This document shows, in pieces, positions 25,498 to 33,565 of a stretch of DNA of 64,000 nt. The position numbers were made by a program, and so were the translations under genes. Position 1 is the first letter of the stretch. The number at the start of each line of letters is the position of its first letter. The stretch lies in assembly GCA_002412885.1 (NCBI GenBank), contig DHVX01000033.1:1-64000 (forward strand), given 5' to 3'. A model generated the notes under the pieces. It was not told where the DNA came from, made no database searches, and saw only the letters and a program-made list of their open reading frames with translations. The DNA is from Bacteroidales bacterium UBA5197 (lineage in GTDB: Bacteria; Bacteroidota; Bacteroidia; Bacteroidales; Lentimicrobiaceae).

Positions 25498-26235
25498 TTA
25501 TTTTACAGGCGCATGATCCTGATAATAACCAACCATTCTGATGTTGGTGTTTATTTCATCTGATGAAACCAATCCGTCAGAAAGTCTGATGATCCGATGT
25601 GCATGTCGGGCAATATCTTCTTCGTGTGTAACGAGTATGATGGTATTTCCCGCTTTGTGGATTTCCTCTATTAATCCCATTATTTCGACCGAAGTTTTCG
25701 AATCGAGGTTTCCTGTTGGCTCGTCGGCGAGAATGATGGATGGTTTGTTCACAAGTGCCCGGGCAATGGCAACGCGTTGTCGCTGACCTCCCGAAAGTTC
25801 GTTGGGTTTGTGTTTCACCCTGTCAGTCAGTTTAACATCGTCGAGCACCTGCAAAGCTCTTGCTGTGCGCTCAACCTTGGGCGATCCGGCATAAATCATC
25901 GGCAACGCCACATTTTCGAGGGCGGTAAGTCGCGGAAGCAGATTGAATGTCTGAAAAACAAAGCCTATCTCCTTGTTCCGGATTTCGGCAAGCTCGTTGT
26001 CTTCCAGCTTACTCACGTCCATTCCGTTAAGCCAGTAACTTCCGTTGGTCGGAGTGTCCAGGCATCCCAAAAGATTCATAAGTGTTGACTTTCCTGAACC
26101 CGATGGACCCATCAGCGCCACAAATTCATTTCTTTTTATCGATAGAGAAACTCCCCTGAGGGCACGAACAATTTCAGAGCCAACCCTGAAAAACCTCGTA
26201 ATCTCTTCTAGACGTATTACTTCTTTATTATCCAT
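25498..26235 (-). CDS. ABC transporter ATPase, MacB/LolD type
   Basis: The 245-residue nucleotide-binding subunit has Walker A GPSGSGKST, Q-loop FVFQTFNLLPRLTALENV, the LSGGQRQRVAIARAL signature, Walker B IILADEPTGNLDS and the H-loop VTHEEDIARHAHR. The sequence pattern is that of the MacB/LolD/FtsE-like group, which works with separately encoded FtsX-fold permeases, but no permease gene is adjacent. The ATG at 26235 is chosen over a TTG at 26262, since that TTG overlaps a promoter-like box. Confidence 0.9.
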   Translation of the reverse strand: MDNKEVIRLEEITRFFRVGSEIVRALRGVSLSIKRNEFVALMGPSGSGKSTLMNLLGCLDTPTNGSYWLNGMDVSKLEDNELAEIRNKEIGFVFQTFNLLPRLTALENVALPMIYAGSPKVERTARALQVLDDVKLTDRVKHKPNELSGGQRQRVAIARALVNKPSIILADEPTGNLDSKTSVEIMGLIEEIHKAGNTIILVTHEEDIARHAHRIIRLSDGLVSSDEINTNIRMVGYYQDHAPVK

Positions 26236-26259
26236 GCCGGTGATTTTATTCTGAACGGA

Positions 26260-26294
26260 CAAATTTATAAATAATTGTAAGGCCTTCTCCCAAA
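26260..26294 (-). promoter_or_regulatory. Putative promoter of the ABC ATPase gene
   Basis: On the minus strand TTTG (26291-26294) and TAAATTTG (26260-26267) are 23 bases apart, at the edge of the usual range. This leaves a leader of about 18 bases to the ATG at 26235. Confidence 0.45.
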
Positions 26295-26307
26295 ATAATA
26301 ATTGACA

Positions 26308-26385
26308 GCAATGCTCAACCTCAACCTCAACCTTAACCTCAACCTCAACCTCAACCTCAACCTTAGCCTTAACCTTAACCTAAAA
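26308..26385. repeat. Hexanucleotide array (AACCTC/AACCTT)n
   Basis: About a dozen near-perfect 6-bp units alternate between CTCAAC and CTTAAC forms. The left end follows the ABC promoter region; the right end supplies the stop codon of the methyltransferase gene. The Leu-Asn reading frame across it is a repeat artefact. Confidence 0.9.
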
Positions 26386-27174
26386 CCTCACCACAAAATC
26401 CTGCTTGCTCAGTTCGCTTCTGAAAAATACAATTCCCATATAGAACAGGTCAATGGTAACTTTTACTTCAGTATCCTGCTTTATCTCTTCCCAGGCCCTT
26501 TTCATTCCTTCTGACCAATAAATATCATGAAAAATCAGAATGCTGTTGCTGCTGACATGATTTTTCAATTGATTGAAATAACTCATGGTGCCTTCATAAG
26601 TGTGATCGCCGTCAATAAAGGCATAATCAAGGTTTGTTGCAAGTCCTGAAAGATAATCAGGCAAGGCAGTTTTGAACTGCGCCATTATAAGATTAACATT
26701 GGTGCAACCCACTGCATCCAGCGAGCTACGGGTTATCGAGGCCACTGTAGCGCAGCCTTCGATTCCTGTAAACTGCGCATCAGGATTGCCCTTTGCCTGA
26801 TACATGGTGCTGATGCCCAATGATGTGCCCATCTCAAGCAGGGTTGCCGGCTTAAAATGTTTTACAATCCGATAAAGCAATCGCCCGTGGCGTTTTGATA
26901 TTCCCGAAAGGGCGGCAATCGTACTTATTCTTCTGAAACGGGTTTTATACCCCTGCTTATTGCCGGAGGCTCCGAAATCAACGATCTCCAATACATTGCG
27001 GTTTTGTTTCAGTTTGCTGATTTCCTTTTCAATGATCGCATATTCAGGATAGGTTTTACCATCGTAAATTACCTCTTCAATAAATGAATAAATGAAGGGC
27101 GAATGAATCCCATGGCGGGTTTTAGCGTGCAAACGGTATTTCAGGTATTGAAGAATCATGTGCACTTTATTCAT
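26380..27174 (-). CDS. Class I SAM-dependent methyltransferase (O-methyltransferase-like)
   Basis: The 264-residue protein has an N-terminal helical segment (YLKYRLHAKTRHGIHSPFIYSF) common in Bacteroidota members, then a Rossmann core with the SAM loop LLEMGTSLGISTMY, the acidic strand FTGIEG, and the YAFIDGDHTYEGTMSYFNQL motif of the methyltransferase-24/O-methyltransferase group, ending with LIFHDIYWSEGMKRAWEEI. The substrate is unknown. Its TAG stop lies in the first bases of the hexanucleotide array, so the array may have changed the C-terminus in the past. Confidence 0.83.
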   Translation of the reverse strand: MNKVHMILQYLKYRLHAKTRHGIHSPFIYSFIEEVIYDGKTYPEYAIIEKEISKLKQNRNVLEIVDFGASGNKQGYKTRFRRISTIAALSGISKRHGRLLYRIVKHFKPATLLEMGTSLGISTMYQAKGNPDAQFTGIEGCATVASITRSSLDAVGCTNVNLIMAQFKTALPDYLSGLATNLDYAFIDGDHTYEGTMSYFNQLKNHVSSNSILIFHDIYWSEGMKRAWEEIKQDTEVKVTIDLFYMGIVFFRSELSKQDFVVRF

Positions 27175-27260
27175 ACGTTTGCGTGTTTTGATGCTGAATC
27201 CGAAAGGTCAGTCTTTAAATTGTTTTCTCTGGTTAAACGATAACTTCCTGCACATTATTA

Positions 27261-28799
27261 TTACGTTCCCCAGTTTTCGCGATCAAGGCTGCGGTAGTGT
27301 ATGGCTTCGGCCAGATGCTCGGTTCTGATGTCTTCGCTGGCATCCATGTCGGCAATGGTGCGTGCAACCTTAAGGATGCGGTCGTAAGCTCGTGCCGAAA
27401 GATTGAGTTTTTCCATGGCATTTTTCAGCAGAACATGGCCGGTTTCATCAATTTTACAAATGGTACGCAGCATTTTGCTGGTCATCTGTGCATTGGCATG
27501 TATGCCTTTGTTTTCCTTGTACCGCTCTTCCTGAATCAAACGCGCTTTAACTACTCTTTCGCGGATTTCAGCACTTTTTTCAGAAATACGGATATCTGAA
27601 AGTTCCCTGAAAGGAACCGGAACAACCTCCACATGTATGTCGATTCGGTCGAGCAGTGGCCCTGAAATTTTATTCAGGTATTTCTGAACAACACCCGGAG
27701 CACAAACACATTCCTTGTCGGGATGGTTGTAATATCCGCAAGGGCATGGATTCATTGCCGCAACCAGCATAAAACTGGCCGGGTATTCAACGGTAAGTCT
27801 GGCGCGTGAAACGGTGATCTGCCGGTCTTCAAGCGGTTGTCGCAACACTTCCAGCACAGTGCGTTTAAATTCAGGAAGTTCATCAAGAAACAAAACGCCG
27901 TTGTGTGCCAGTGATATTTCGCCCGGCTGCGGGTTTGAACCACCCCCAACGAGAGCAACATCAGAAATTGTGTGATGCGGACTTCGGAAAGGCCTTACCG
28001 AAATCAGCGAGGCATGACGAGCCATTTTGCCTGCCACCGAATGTATTTTGGTGGTTTCCAGGGCTTCATGAAGATTCAGCGGAGGAAGCACGGATGGCAA
28101 TCGTTTGGCCAGCATGGTTTTTCCTGAACCGGGAGGCCCGATTAAAATCACATTGTGCCCGCCGGCTGCCGATATTTCAAGTGCCCGTTTTATATTTTCC
28201 TGACCTTTAACATCAGAGAAATCAAATTCATATTCGCTCAGCTGAGCGTAAAATTCTTCGCGGGTATTTACAATTTCGCGTTCAAGGGTTGCATCGCCAT
28301 TAAAAAACCGGATCACATCCAGGATATTGTCGGCGCCATAAACTTCCAGATCACTGACAATCGCAGCTTCGCGGGCATTGTGCCTTGGAAGAATAAATCC
28401 TTTGAATCCCTGTTTTCGTGCTTCAATGGCAATGGGTAGCGCACCTTTTATGGGCTGCAATCCGCCATCGAGCGACAACTCACCCATAATTACGTAATCG
28501 CCGATCTGATCCTTTTTTATCTGCTCTGAAGCAGCCAGAATGCCAATGGCAAGGGTAAGATCGTAAGCCGAACCTTCTTTGCGGATATCAGCCGGCGCCA
28601 TATTGATCACTATTTTTTTCCCGGGAATACGGTAGCCATTGTTGCGCAATGCAGCTTCGATACGCTGATGGCTCTCCTTAACTGCGCTATCGGGCAGCCC
28701 AACCATAAAAAACTGAATGCCGGTATCTACATTTACCTCAACGGTAATGGTGATTGCATTGATACCAATAATAGTACTTCCAAATGTTTTTACAAGCAT
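27261..28799 (-). CDS. yifB: YifB/ComM-family Mg-chelatase-like AAA+ ATPase
   Basis: The 512-residue protein has an N-terminal Lon-S16-like fold (MLVKTFGSTIIGINAITITVEV...GLPDSAVKESHQRIEAAL), a central AAA+ domain with Walker A GPPGSGKTMLAK, FRSPHHTISDVALVGGG, LFLDELPEF and a cysteine-bearing insert (MNPCPCGYY...CVC), then the C-terminal Mg-chelatase region. The ComM homologue is a hexameric helicase that promotes branch migration during natural transformation; in organisms not known to be competent its role is less clear. The ATG at 28799 matches the family start better than 28817. Confidence 0.93.
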   Translation of the reverse strand: MLVKTFGSTIIGINAITITVEVNVDTGIQFFMVGLPDSAVKESHQRIEAALRNNGYRIPGKKIVINMAPADIRKEGSAYDLTLAIGILAASEQIKKDQIGDYVIMGELSLDGGLQPIKGALPIAIEARKQGFKGFILPRHNAREAAIVSDLEVYGADNILDVIRFFNGDATLEREIVNTREEFYAQLSEYEFDFSDVKGQENIKRALEISAAGGHNVILIGPPGSGKTMLAKRLPSVLPPLNLHEALETTKIHSVAGKMARHASLISVRPFRSPHHTISDVALVGGGSNPQPGEISLAHNGVLFLDELPEFKRTVLEVLRQPLEDRQITVSRARLTVEYPASFMLVAAMNPCPCGYYNHPDKECVCAPGVVQKYLNKISGPLLDRIDIHVEVVPVPFRELSDIRISEKSAEIRERVVKARLIQEERYKENKGIHANAQMTSKMLRTICKIDETGHVLLKNAMEKLNLSARAYDRILKVARTIADMDASEDIRTEHLAEAIHYRSLDRENWGT

Positions 28800-28841
28800 A
28801 GACGGTAGTATAATCAACTAAATAATTCATTTTCTGATGAG

Positions 28842-28849
28842 CAAAGATA
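28842..28849 (-). promoter_or_regulatory. Putative -7 box of yifB
   Basis: TATCTTTG on the minus strand fits TAnnTTTG; no clear -33 partner. It would serve yifB and perhaps the methyltransferase downstream. Confidence 0.35.
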
Positions 28850-28930
28850 AGGGAAAAGTTAAAGAAGTGTTTTTTGAATAATCAGGGAGGAATCTTTTTT
28901 TGATGTTCAGGTAATTTGAGTGCTTTTTAT

Positions 28931-29605
28931 TCGCCCCCTTCGGGGACGGAGAGAGATCTTGTTTCATCCGTTAGCCGTGGGTTCCGCTTCACTCCACCCA
29001 CGGTTATTTATAAATCGCCCCCTTCAGGGACGGAAACAGAGCGCCGAAGGTGCTCAACAACAATAACCGTGGGTGGAGCCCTTCGCGGAACCCACGGTGA
29101 GAACGGCAAAACGTAACCTCAGCCCTGAAAGGGTTGAGCCGATGCAGACAGGTTATACGCTCGATATTTTTCATTGCATTCGTTAGCCGTGGGTTCCGCT
29201 TCACTACATCCATGATAATTAAAATTCGCCCCCTTCGGGGACGGAGAGAGTCAGAGCGCCGAAGGTGCTCAATAACAATAACCGTGGGTGGAGCCCTTCG
29301 CGGAACCCACGGTGAGAACGGCAAAACGTAACCTCAGCCCTGAAAGGGTTGAACCGATGCAGACATGTTATACTCTCGATACTTTTCATTGTATTCGGTA
29401 ACCATGCGTTCCGCCTCACTCCACCCACGGTTATTTAAAAATCGCCCCCTTCGGTTACGGAAACAGAGCGCCGAAGGTGCTCAATAACAATAACCGTGGG
29501 TGGAGCCCTTCGCGGAACCCACGGTGAGAAAGGCAAAAACGTAACCTCAGCCCTGAAAGGGTTGAACCAATGCAGACAGCTTATACCCTCGTTATTTTCG
29601 AACTT
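28931..29605. repeat. Three-copy ~213-bp palindromic repeat cluster
   Basis: Units begin near 28971, 29183 and 29398, with a partial unit before the first. Each has TTAGCCGTGGGTTCCGCTTCACT and, further on, an inverted partner CCGTGGGTGGAGCCCTTCGCGG, plus CGCCCCCTTCGGGGACGG, AGAGCGCCGAAGGTGCTCAA and CCTCAGCCCTGAAAGGGTTGA. Arms such as CCGTGGGT/ACCCACGG can pair within and between blocks. Open frames crossing it in both directions are caused by the repeat. The rest of the 962-base gap (28800-29761) is non-coding, including a plain AT-rich stretch at 29606-29761. Confidence 0.9.
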
Positions 29606-29761
29606 CTAAGTTTCCCCGCCTCAACTTTAACCCAAAAAGTTTGTTTTAATTTTTCTAAGTCTGTTCTTCACTTCATTAAAGGAAAAAACCCCCGTATGAT
29701 TTGACGGTGCCGGACAACAGCATAAACTTACAATGCAAATAGGAAATTTAAACAGTATCCC

Positions 29762-30415
29762 ATGAAAATCATTCTTACAGGTGCAACAGGTATGGTAGGA
29801 GAAGGAGTTCTCAGGGAATGCCTCATTCATCCTTCGGTGGAAGCCGTGCTGATCATCAACAGAAAACCTTCAGGTTTCACCGATCCAAAACTAACCGAAA
29901 TAATTCACAAGGATTTTTTCGATCTCAGCGCAGTGGAGTCTCAATTTATTGGCTATGATGCGTGTCTTTTCTGTCTTGGTGTATCATCCGTTGGTATCAA
30001 AGAACATGAATATACAAGGCTGACCTATGATCTGACCATGAATTTTGCCCGCACAGTCAGCCGCCTGAATCCACAGATGGTATTTTGCTACATTTCAGGT
30101 GCCGGAACAGATAGCACTGAAAAGGGAAGGATTATGTGGGCAAGGGTAAAAGGCAAAACTGAAAACGACCTGATGAAACTTCCATTTAAGGATGTTTATG
30201 CTTTCAGGCCCGGAGTTCTTATTCCTTCGGAAGGTGCAGTAAATGTTCTGCCGGCGTATAAATTTGTGAAATGGTTGGTCCCTGCCATTAAACCTCTGTT
30301 TCCTGCCTTTGTTGGGTCTCTGAATGAGCTGGGAAAAGCCATGATAAATGTCTCTTTATCGGAATATCCGCAAAAAGTACTTAATGTGAGGGATATCAGG
30401 AAGTTGAGTGAATAA
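29762..30415 (+). CDS. NAD(P)-binding Rossmann-fold epimerase-like protein
   Basis: The 217-residue protein has the glycine-rich dinucleotide loop at its N-terminus (ILTGATGMVGEG) and follows the short-chain/extended dehydrogenase pattern of the HTATIP2/YbjT-like group: LFCLGVSS, YISGAGTDS (catalytic-type Ser region) and RPGVLIPS. The Tyr-x-x-x-Lys dyad typical of active epimerases is not clear, as the equivalent stretch reads MWARVKGK. It may therefore be a redox-sensing or regulatory reductase-like protein. No operon partner. Confidence 0.82.
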   Translation: MKIILTGATGMVGEGVLRECLIHPSVEAVLIINRKPSGFTDPKLTEIIHKDFFDLSAVESQFIGYDACLFCLGVSSVGIKEHEYTRLTYDLTMNFARTVSRLNPQMVFCYISGAGTDSTEKGRIMWARVKGKTENDLMKLPFKDVYAFRPGVLIPSEGAVNVLPAYKFVKWLVPAIKPLFPAFVGSLNELGKAMINVSLSEYPQKVLNVRDIRKLSE

Positions 30416-30650
30416 GATGTTGAATAGCAGATGTGTGGATGCCTCCGTAAGCAGATCAATAGCCAATGATGAATATGTACTTTAGATATCGTGGATTGCC
30501 CTTCCATACATCTGAAAAAATAATTTTATCAGTTATGAGCCAATAAATTTTCAGGAATTGAGTTCCGGTAATAAGGCAAATTTTATCAACCGGATTTAAT
30601 GAACAATTCAACCCGACTGAGGTTTATTGACAGAATAAACGACCCCGCTG

Positions 30651-30848
30651 ATGGAATCTGACCACCATAGTAAAGAACCCACTTCACCCTGCAAAAGGGT
30701 GTGCCGCCTCGATGAGGAGGGTATGTGTGTTGGTTGTTTCCGCAATCTTGATGAAATTGCAAACTGGTCAATTTTGTCGAGAGAAGAAAAACTTGAGGTG
30801 CTGCGAAAATCACACCTTCGTATGCAGCTCCGCGATCTGAAATTCTGA
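30651..30848 (+). CDS. DUF1289-family cysteine-containing small protein
   Basis: The 65-residue protein matches the DUF1289 pattern: SPCKRVC...DEEGMCVGCFRNLDEIANW, with four cysteines arranged as C-x3-C...C-x2-C, followed by a charged C-terminal helix. Such proteins are predicted to bind a metal; function is not established. Its stop abuts the gldB stop on the other strand with no bases between them, so the two genes are tightly convergent with no room for a separate terminator. Confidence 0.8.
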   Translation: MESDHHSKEPTSPCKRVCRLDEEGMCVGCFRNLDEIANWSILSREEKLEVLRKSHLRMQLRDLKF

Positions 30849-31889
30849 TTACTTCTTTCTGGGTTTATAACCCGATTTCTCAAGTATCTCCCTCGAATTT
30901 TCAATGCCTGTCATTTGCAGCAGGGGTGTGCTGTTTTTCTTCATATACGCATTCACAATCTGCCATCCCAGCCATGCACCTGTGCGTGAAGGCGAATCCT
31001 GCGAAAACGAAGAAGTAAAAGGGCCATCAACCATAAACATGCTCATTGGTTTGGAATCGGTGCTGTAAAGCAGTTCGTTTTCAATGATAAACTGCCACAA
31101 ATTGCTTTCGTTATCGCTGCACCATTTTAACTGTTCCTTGCTGAAGCCTGCAACAATGTGGTCGGGTACATCGGGCGCCAGTTTTTTCACAAAGTGGTAC
31201 AATTTCCCTTGCTCAATCATTGCATCCAGCAGGGTGTAGGGGCCTTTTTTTTCGGGAATGTGCGGATAAGCAATTTCTTTCATGCAGTCGGGTATGATAT
31301 GTGCAGGAGTGTAACGGCTTGAGATATAATTCGGGATTCCCATTTTTTTGTACATCTCAAAGTCGCTGCCAAGATACATATCCAGGGCAATAATCATTAC
31401 CGTATCGGCATATTTTATGGGGTATTGAAAGTCGTAACCCGAAATATAGGTGTATGTATTTGGCGAGAATTGTACGCCGGTTTCACGTGCATAGTTTTCG
31501 TAAGCTTTTTTAAGCCGGGTGTTCAGCTCTTTAAGATCGGGAAATCTCTTCAGCACTTCGGCAAATGCAGCATTATTGTTCTCGTCGGCAATAAAGCTGC
31601 TGATCTGACTGATATCGTCCTGCGAAAAGTTTCCTTTCCCTAAAAATACACTGAATCCGGGTCTAATGGCTTCCAGTTCGGCTTTCAGGTTTGCTTTATC
31701 TAGTTCGAAAAGGGCCTTTTCGTACCTTTTTATGTGGAAGCTTGCTTCGGGTGTTCGCTTTGCAGAAAGTTCAGCTACGCCTGATGTATCGTCGCGGTCT
31801 GAGGATTCCGGTTGATTTCTCCCGGTGCATCCGGCAAGCAGCAAAACAAAAGCGATAAAAGCGGGCAGTGAAAAGTTTCTTTTAGTCAT
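30849..31889 (-). CDS. gldB: GldB-family gliding-motility-type lipoprotein
   Basis: The 346-residue protein has a signal peptide with lipobox LLAGC (lipidated C21) and matches GldB along its length: HIKRYEKALFELD near the N-terminus, the central SPNTYTYISGYDFQYPIKYADT and ALDMYLG, and the C-terminal PSRTGAWLGWQIVNAYMKK. GldB is required for gliding in Flavobacterium but occurs in many non-gliding Bacteroidota, so motility should not be inferred. The C-terminal region is similar to peptidase-like folds, without an obvious zinc motif. Confidence 0.88.
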   Translation of the reverse strand: MTKRNFSLPAFIAFVLLLAGCTGRNQPESSDRDDTSGVAELSAKRTPEASFHIKRYEKALFELDKANLKAELEAIRPGFSVFLGKGNFSQDDISQISSFIADENNNAAFAEVLKRFPDLKELNTRLKKAYENYARETGVQFSPNTYTYISGYDFQYPIKYADTVMIIALDMYLGSDFEMYKKMGIPNYISSRYTPAHIIPDCMKEIAYPHIPEKKGPYTLLDAMIEQGKLYHFVKKLAPDVPDHIVAGFSKEQLKWCSDNESNLWQFIIENELLYSTDSKPMSMFMVDGPFTSSFSQDSPSRTGAWLGWQIVNAYMKKNSTPLLQMTGIENSREILEKSGYKPRKK

Positions 31890-31931
31890 GGATTTTTAAA
31901 TTCATTGGAAATATTATGCAAAAAAACAAAA

Positions 31932-31959
31932 AACCCCCGACATACAGATGTCAGGGGTT
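31932..31959 (-). terminator. Intrinsic terminator of the 31981-32574 gene
   Basis: AACCCCCGACAT...ATGTCAGGGGTT forms a 10-bp stem with a 4-base loop and a T-rich tail on the minus strand, about 20 bases after the stop at 31981. Confidence 0.85.
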
Positions 31960-31980
31960 CAATAACGCAAAAATGGCAGT

Positions 31981-32574
31981 CTAAAGTATTTTCCAACCAA
32001 GACTAACCAAAAACATATTGTTCTTCAGGGTTAGTCCCTCTTCTTTTGAGAAGTTGCTGATACCGTATTCGTATCTCAGGTCAAGTGTAAACATAAGCAA
32101 ATCCACACCTGCACCGAACTGAAGTCCCCAGTTGGCGGTTCGTATATCGTCTTCAGTAACAACAGTACCCCAATTTTCGGTGGAGACATCCTTATTTAAA
32201 GCAAGTGAAGCCACCGGGCCTGCCATAACCCTGACATTGAAAACTTCTGATCCGAAAATCTTGCCACCCAATAATACTGGAATATCCAGAGTCTTAAGGT
32301 GAATTGATTTACTGCTTCCGGCAATGTTATCGGACGAGAATTCACCTTTACGGTTCATAAATAAAACCTCAGGTTGTACATAAATCTTGTTGCCTAATCT
32401 TACAAAAGCACCAAAATGCAGTGAATTCTTCATCTCTTCTTTAATCTGATCCTGGTCAGATGTGATCTTTGAGAAAGTTGCACCAGCCTTCGGGCCAATG
32501 GAGAAGTATGGAATCTGAGCCATAGCTGCGGTTCCAAGTAATGCAACTAAAATTACTAAAAGGAACTTTTTCAT
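31981..32574 (-). CDS. Outer-membrane beta-barrel protein (porin-family-like)
   Basis: The 197-residue protein has a signal peptide to about AMAQ, then a sequence of the small 8-stranded barrel type (PF13568/13505-like): FSIGPKAGATFSKI, FGAFVRLGNKIYVQPEVLFMNRKG, LDIPVLLGGKIF, GLQFGAGVDLLMFTLDLRYEYGI and a terminal SLGWKIL strand. The role is unknown; such barrels are common as small structural or binding proteins. It is divergent from a related barrel gene starting at 32705, suggesting an old duplication of a functional pair. Confidence 0.85.
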   Translation of the reverse strand: MKKFLLVILVALLGTAAMAQIPYFSIGPKAGATFSKITSDQDQIKEEMKNSLHFGAFVRLGNKIYVQPEVLFMNRKGEFSSDNIAGSSKSIHLKTLDIPVLLGGKIFGSEVFNVRVMAGPVASLALNKDVSTENWGTVVTEDDIRTANWGLQFGAGVDLLMFTLDLRYEYGISNFSKEEGLTLKNNMFLVSLGWKIL

Positions 32575-32593
32575 AAGAATGTTTTTTGTTAAG

Positions 32594-32601
32594 CAAAATT
32601 A
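32594..32601 (-). promoter_or_regulatory. Putative -7 box of the minus-strand barrel gene
   Basis: TAATTTTG fits TAnnTTTG, 20 bases before the ATG. TTTG is present 24 bases further upstream. Confidence 0.4.
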
Positions 32602-32673
32602 AAAAAAAGCATCAATCAGCACTATCAAACAATTAACTTGCCATTTAGTTACTTTATTGTCGCAAAAGCTTTG

Positions 32674-32681
32674 TATTTTTG
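32674..32681 (+). promoter_or_regulatory. Putative -7 box of the plus-strand barrel gene
   Basis: TATTTTTG fits TAnnTTTG and lies 23 bases before the ATG at 32705. A TTG at 32657 is only 14 bases away, shorter than typical. Confidence 0.4.
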
Positions 32682-32704
32682 TATAAATTTAAATACTTGT
32701 TAAC

Positions 32705-33403
32705 ATGAGAAAGAAAATGGCAACCGCCTTAATGATATTGATGGTACTCGCACTTTTAAAACCCGATATGCTTTTCGGCCAATATAAATCTGTGGCTATG
32801 GGAGTGAAGCTTGCTCCGAATATAGGCTGGCTTAAAGTTGATGGAGATGGCTACAACAGAGAAGGCATTGTGCCGGGCTTAAGCTGGGGATTGATTACAG
32901 ATTTCTATTTTGCCCAGAATTATGCATTTTCAACGGGATTCACCGTTTCGTTTCATAATGGCAGAATCTCTTATCCCGATATTCAGTCTGATGCAATTGG
33001 TGTGCTCGATCGCCGTTACAGGCTGAAATACATCGACATTCCTTTAATGGTTAAAATGAAAACCAATCAGATTGATAAGTTCCGGTTTTTCGGACAAATT
33101 GGTGTTCAACCCGGAGTTCGTATCGCATCAAAAGCGAAAGATACATTCATAGCATCATCCCCCGTTTTTACTGTGAACAGAGATTGGCACAATATAGATT
33201 CGCAAACCCATCTTTTCAGGGCTACAATGATTGTAGGAGTCGGAATTGAATATCCAATTGACAAATCATCTGCCATTGTTGCGGGTATTAACTTTGTAAA
33301 CGGACTCAGCGATGCGCTTAAAGGGAAAAATGCTGTGGATGGAACAATCAATCACAAAGGAATTCCAAATGCATTTGAATTGTCATTAGGGGTTATTTTC
33401 TAG
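32705..33403 (+). CDS. PorT-family outer-membrane beta-barrel protein
   Basis: The 232-residue protein has a signal peptide (cleavage near LFGQ) and the PorT-like barrel pattern: GVKLAPNIGWLKVDGD, GLITDFYFAQNYAFSTGFTVS, RLKYIDIPLMVKMKTN, RFFGQIGVQPGVRI and a last strand FELSLGVIF. True PorT takes part in type IX secretion, but this large family includes many unrelated small barrels; no T9SS gene cluster is adjacent, so the general name is safer. It is divergent from the barrel gene at 31981-32574. Confidence 0.82.
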   Translation: MRKKMATALMILMVLALLKPDMLFGQYKSVAMGVKLAPNIGWLKVDGDGYNREGIVPGLSWGLITDFYFAQNYAFSTGFTVSFHNGRISYPDIQSDAIGVLDRRYRLKYIDIPLMVKMKTNQIDKFRFFGQIGVQPGVRIASKAKDTFIASSPVFTVNRDWHNIDSQTHLFRATMIVGVGIEYPIDKSSAIVAGINFVNGLSDALKGKNAVDGTINHKGIPNAFELSLGVIF

Positions 33404-33565
33404 TTTTGCGGCAGGGTTTCCCATCTTTTTGCCTAAAATTGTGATAAATGATTTTTTCTCCTCTTTACATTCTACCTCATAGACCGGAAGAGCAGATTCT
33501 CTATTGCTATGCACAATAAATTGAATTTCTGCAGATTAAGCAGGTAAATGAAATTCATAATTCCT

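Noticed and set aside
26302..26514. Leu-Asn repeat reading frame on the plus strand
   Set aside because: It is the direct translation of the hexanucleotide array and runs into the methyltransferase gene on the other strand; not a protein.
28916..29428. Four similar reading frames of 65-106 codons across the repeat cluster, on both strands
   Set aside because: They arise from the same 213-bp palindromic repeat, are similar to each other for that reason only, and match no family.
28931..29605. Possible CRISPR array
   Set aside because: Units are ~213 bp with diverged, palindromic interior; there are no short identical repeats with unique spacers and no cas genes.
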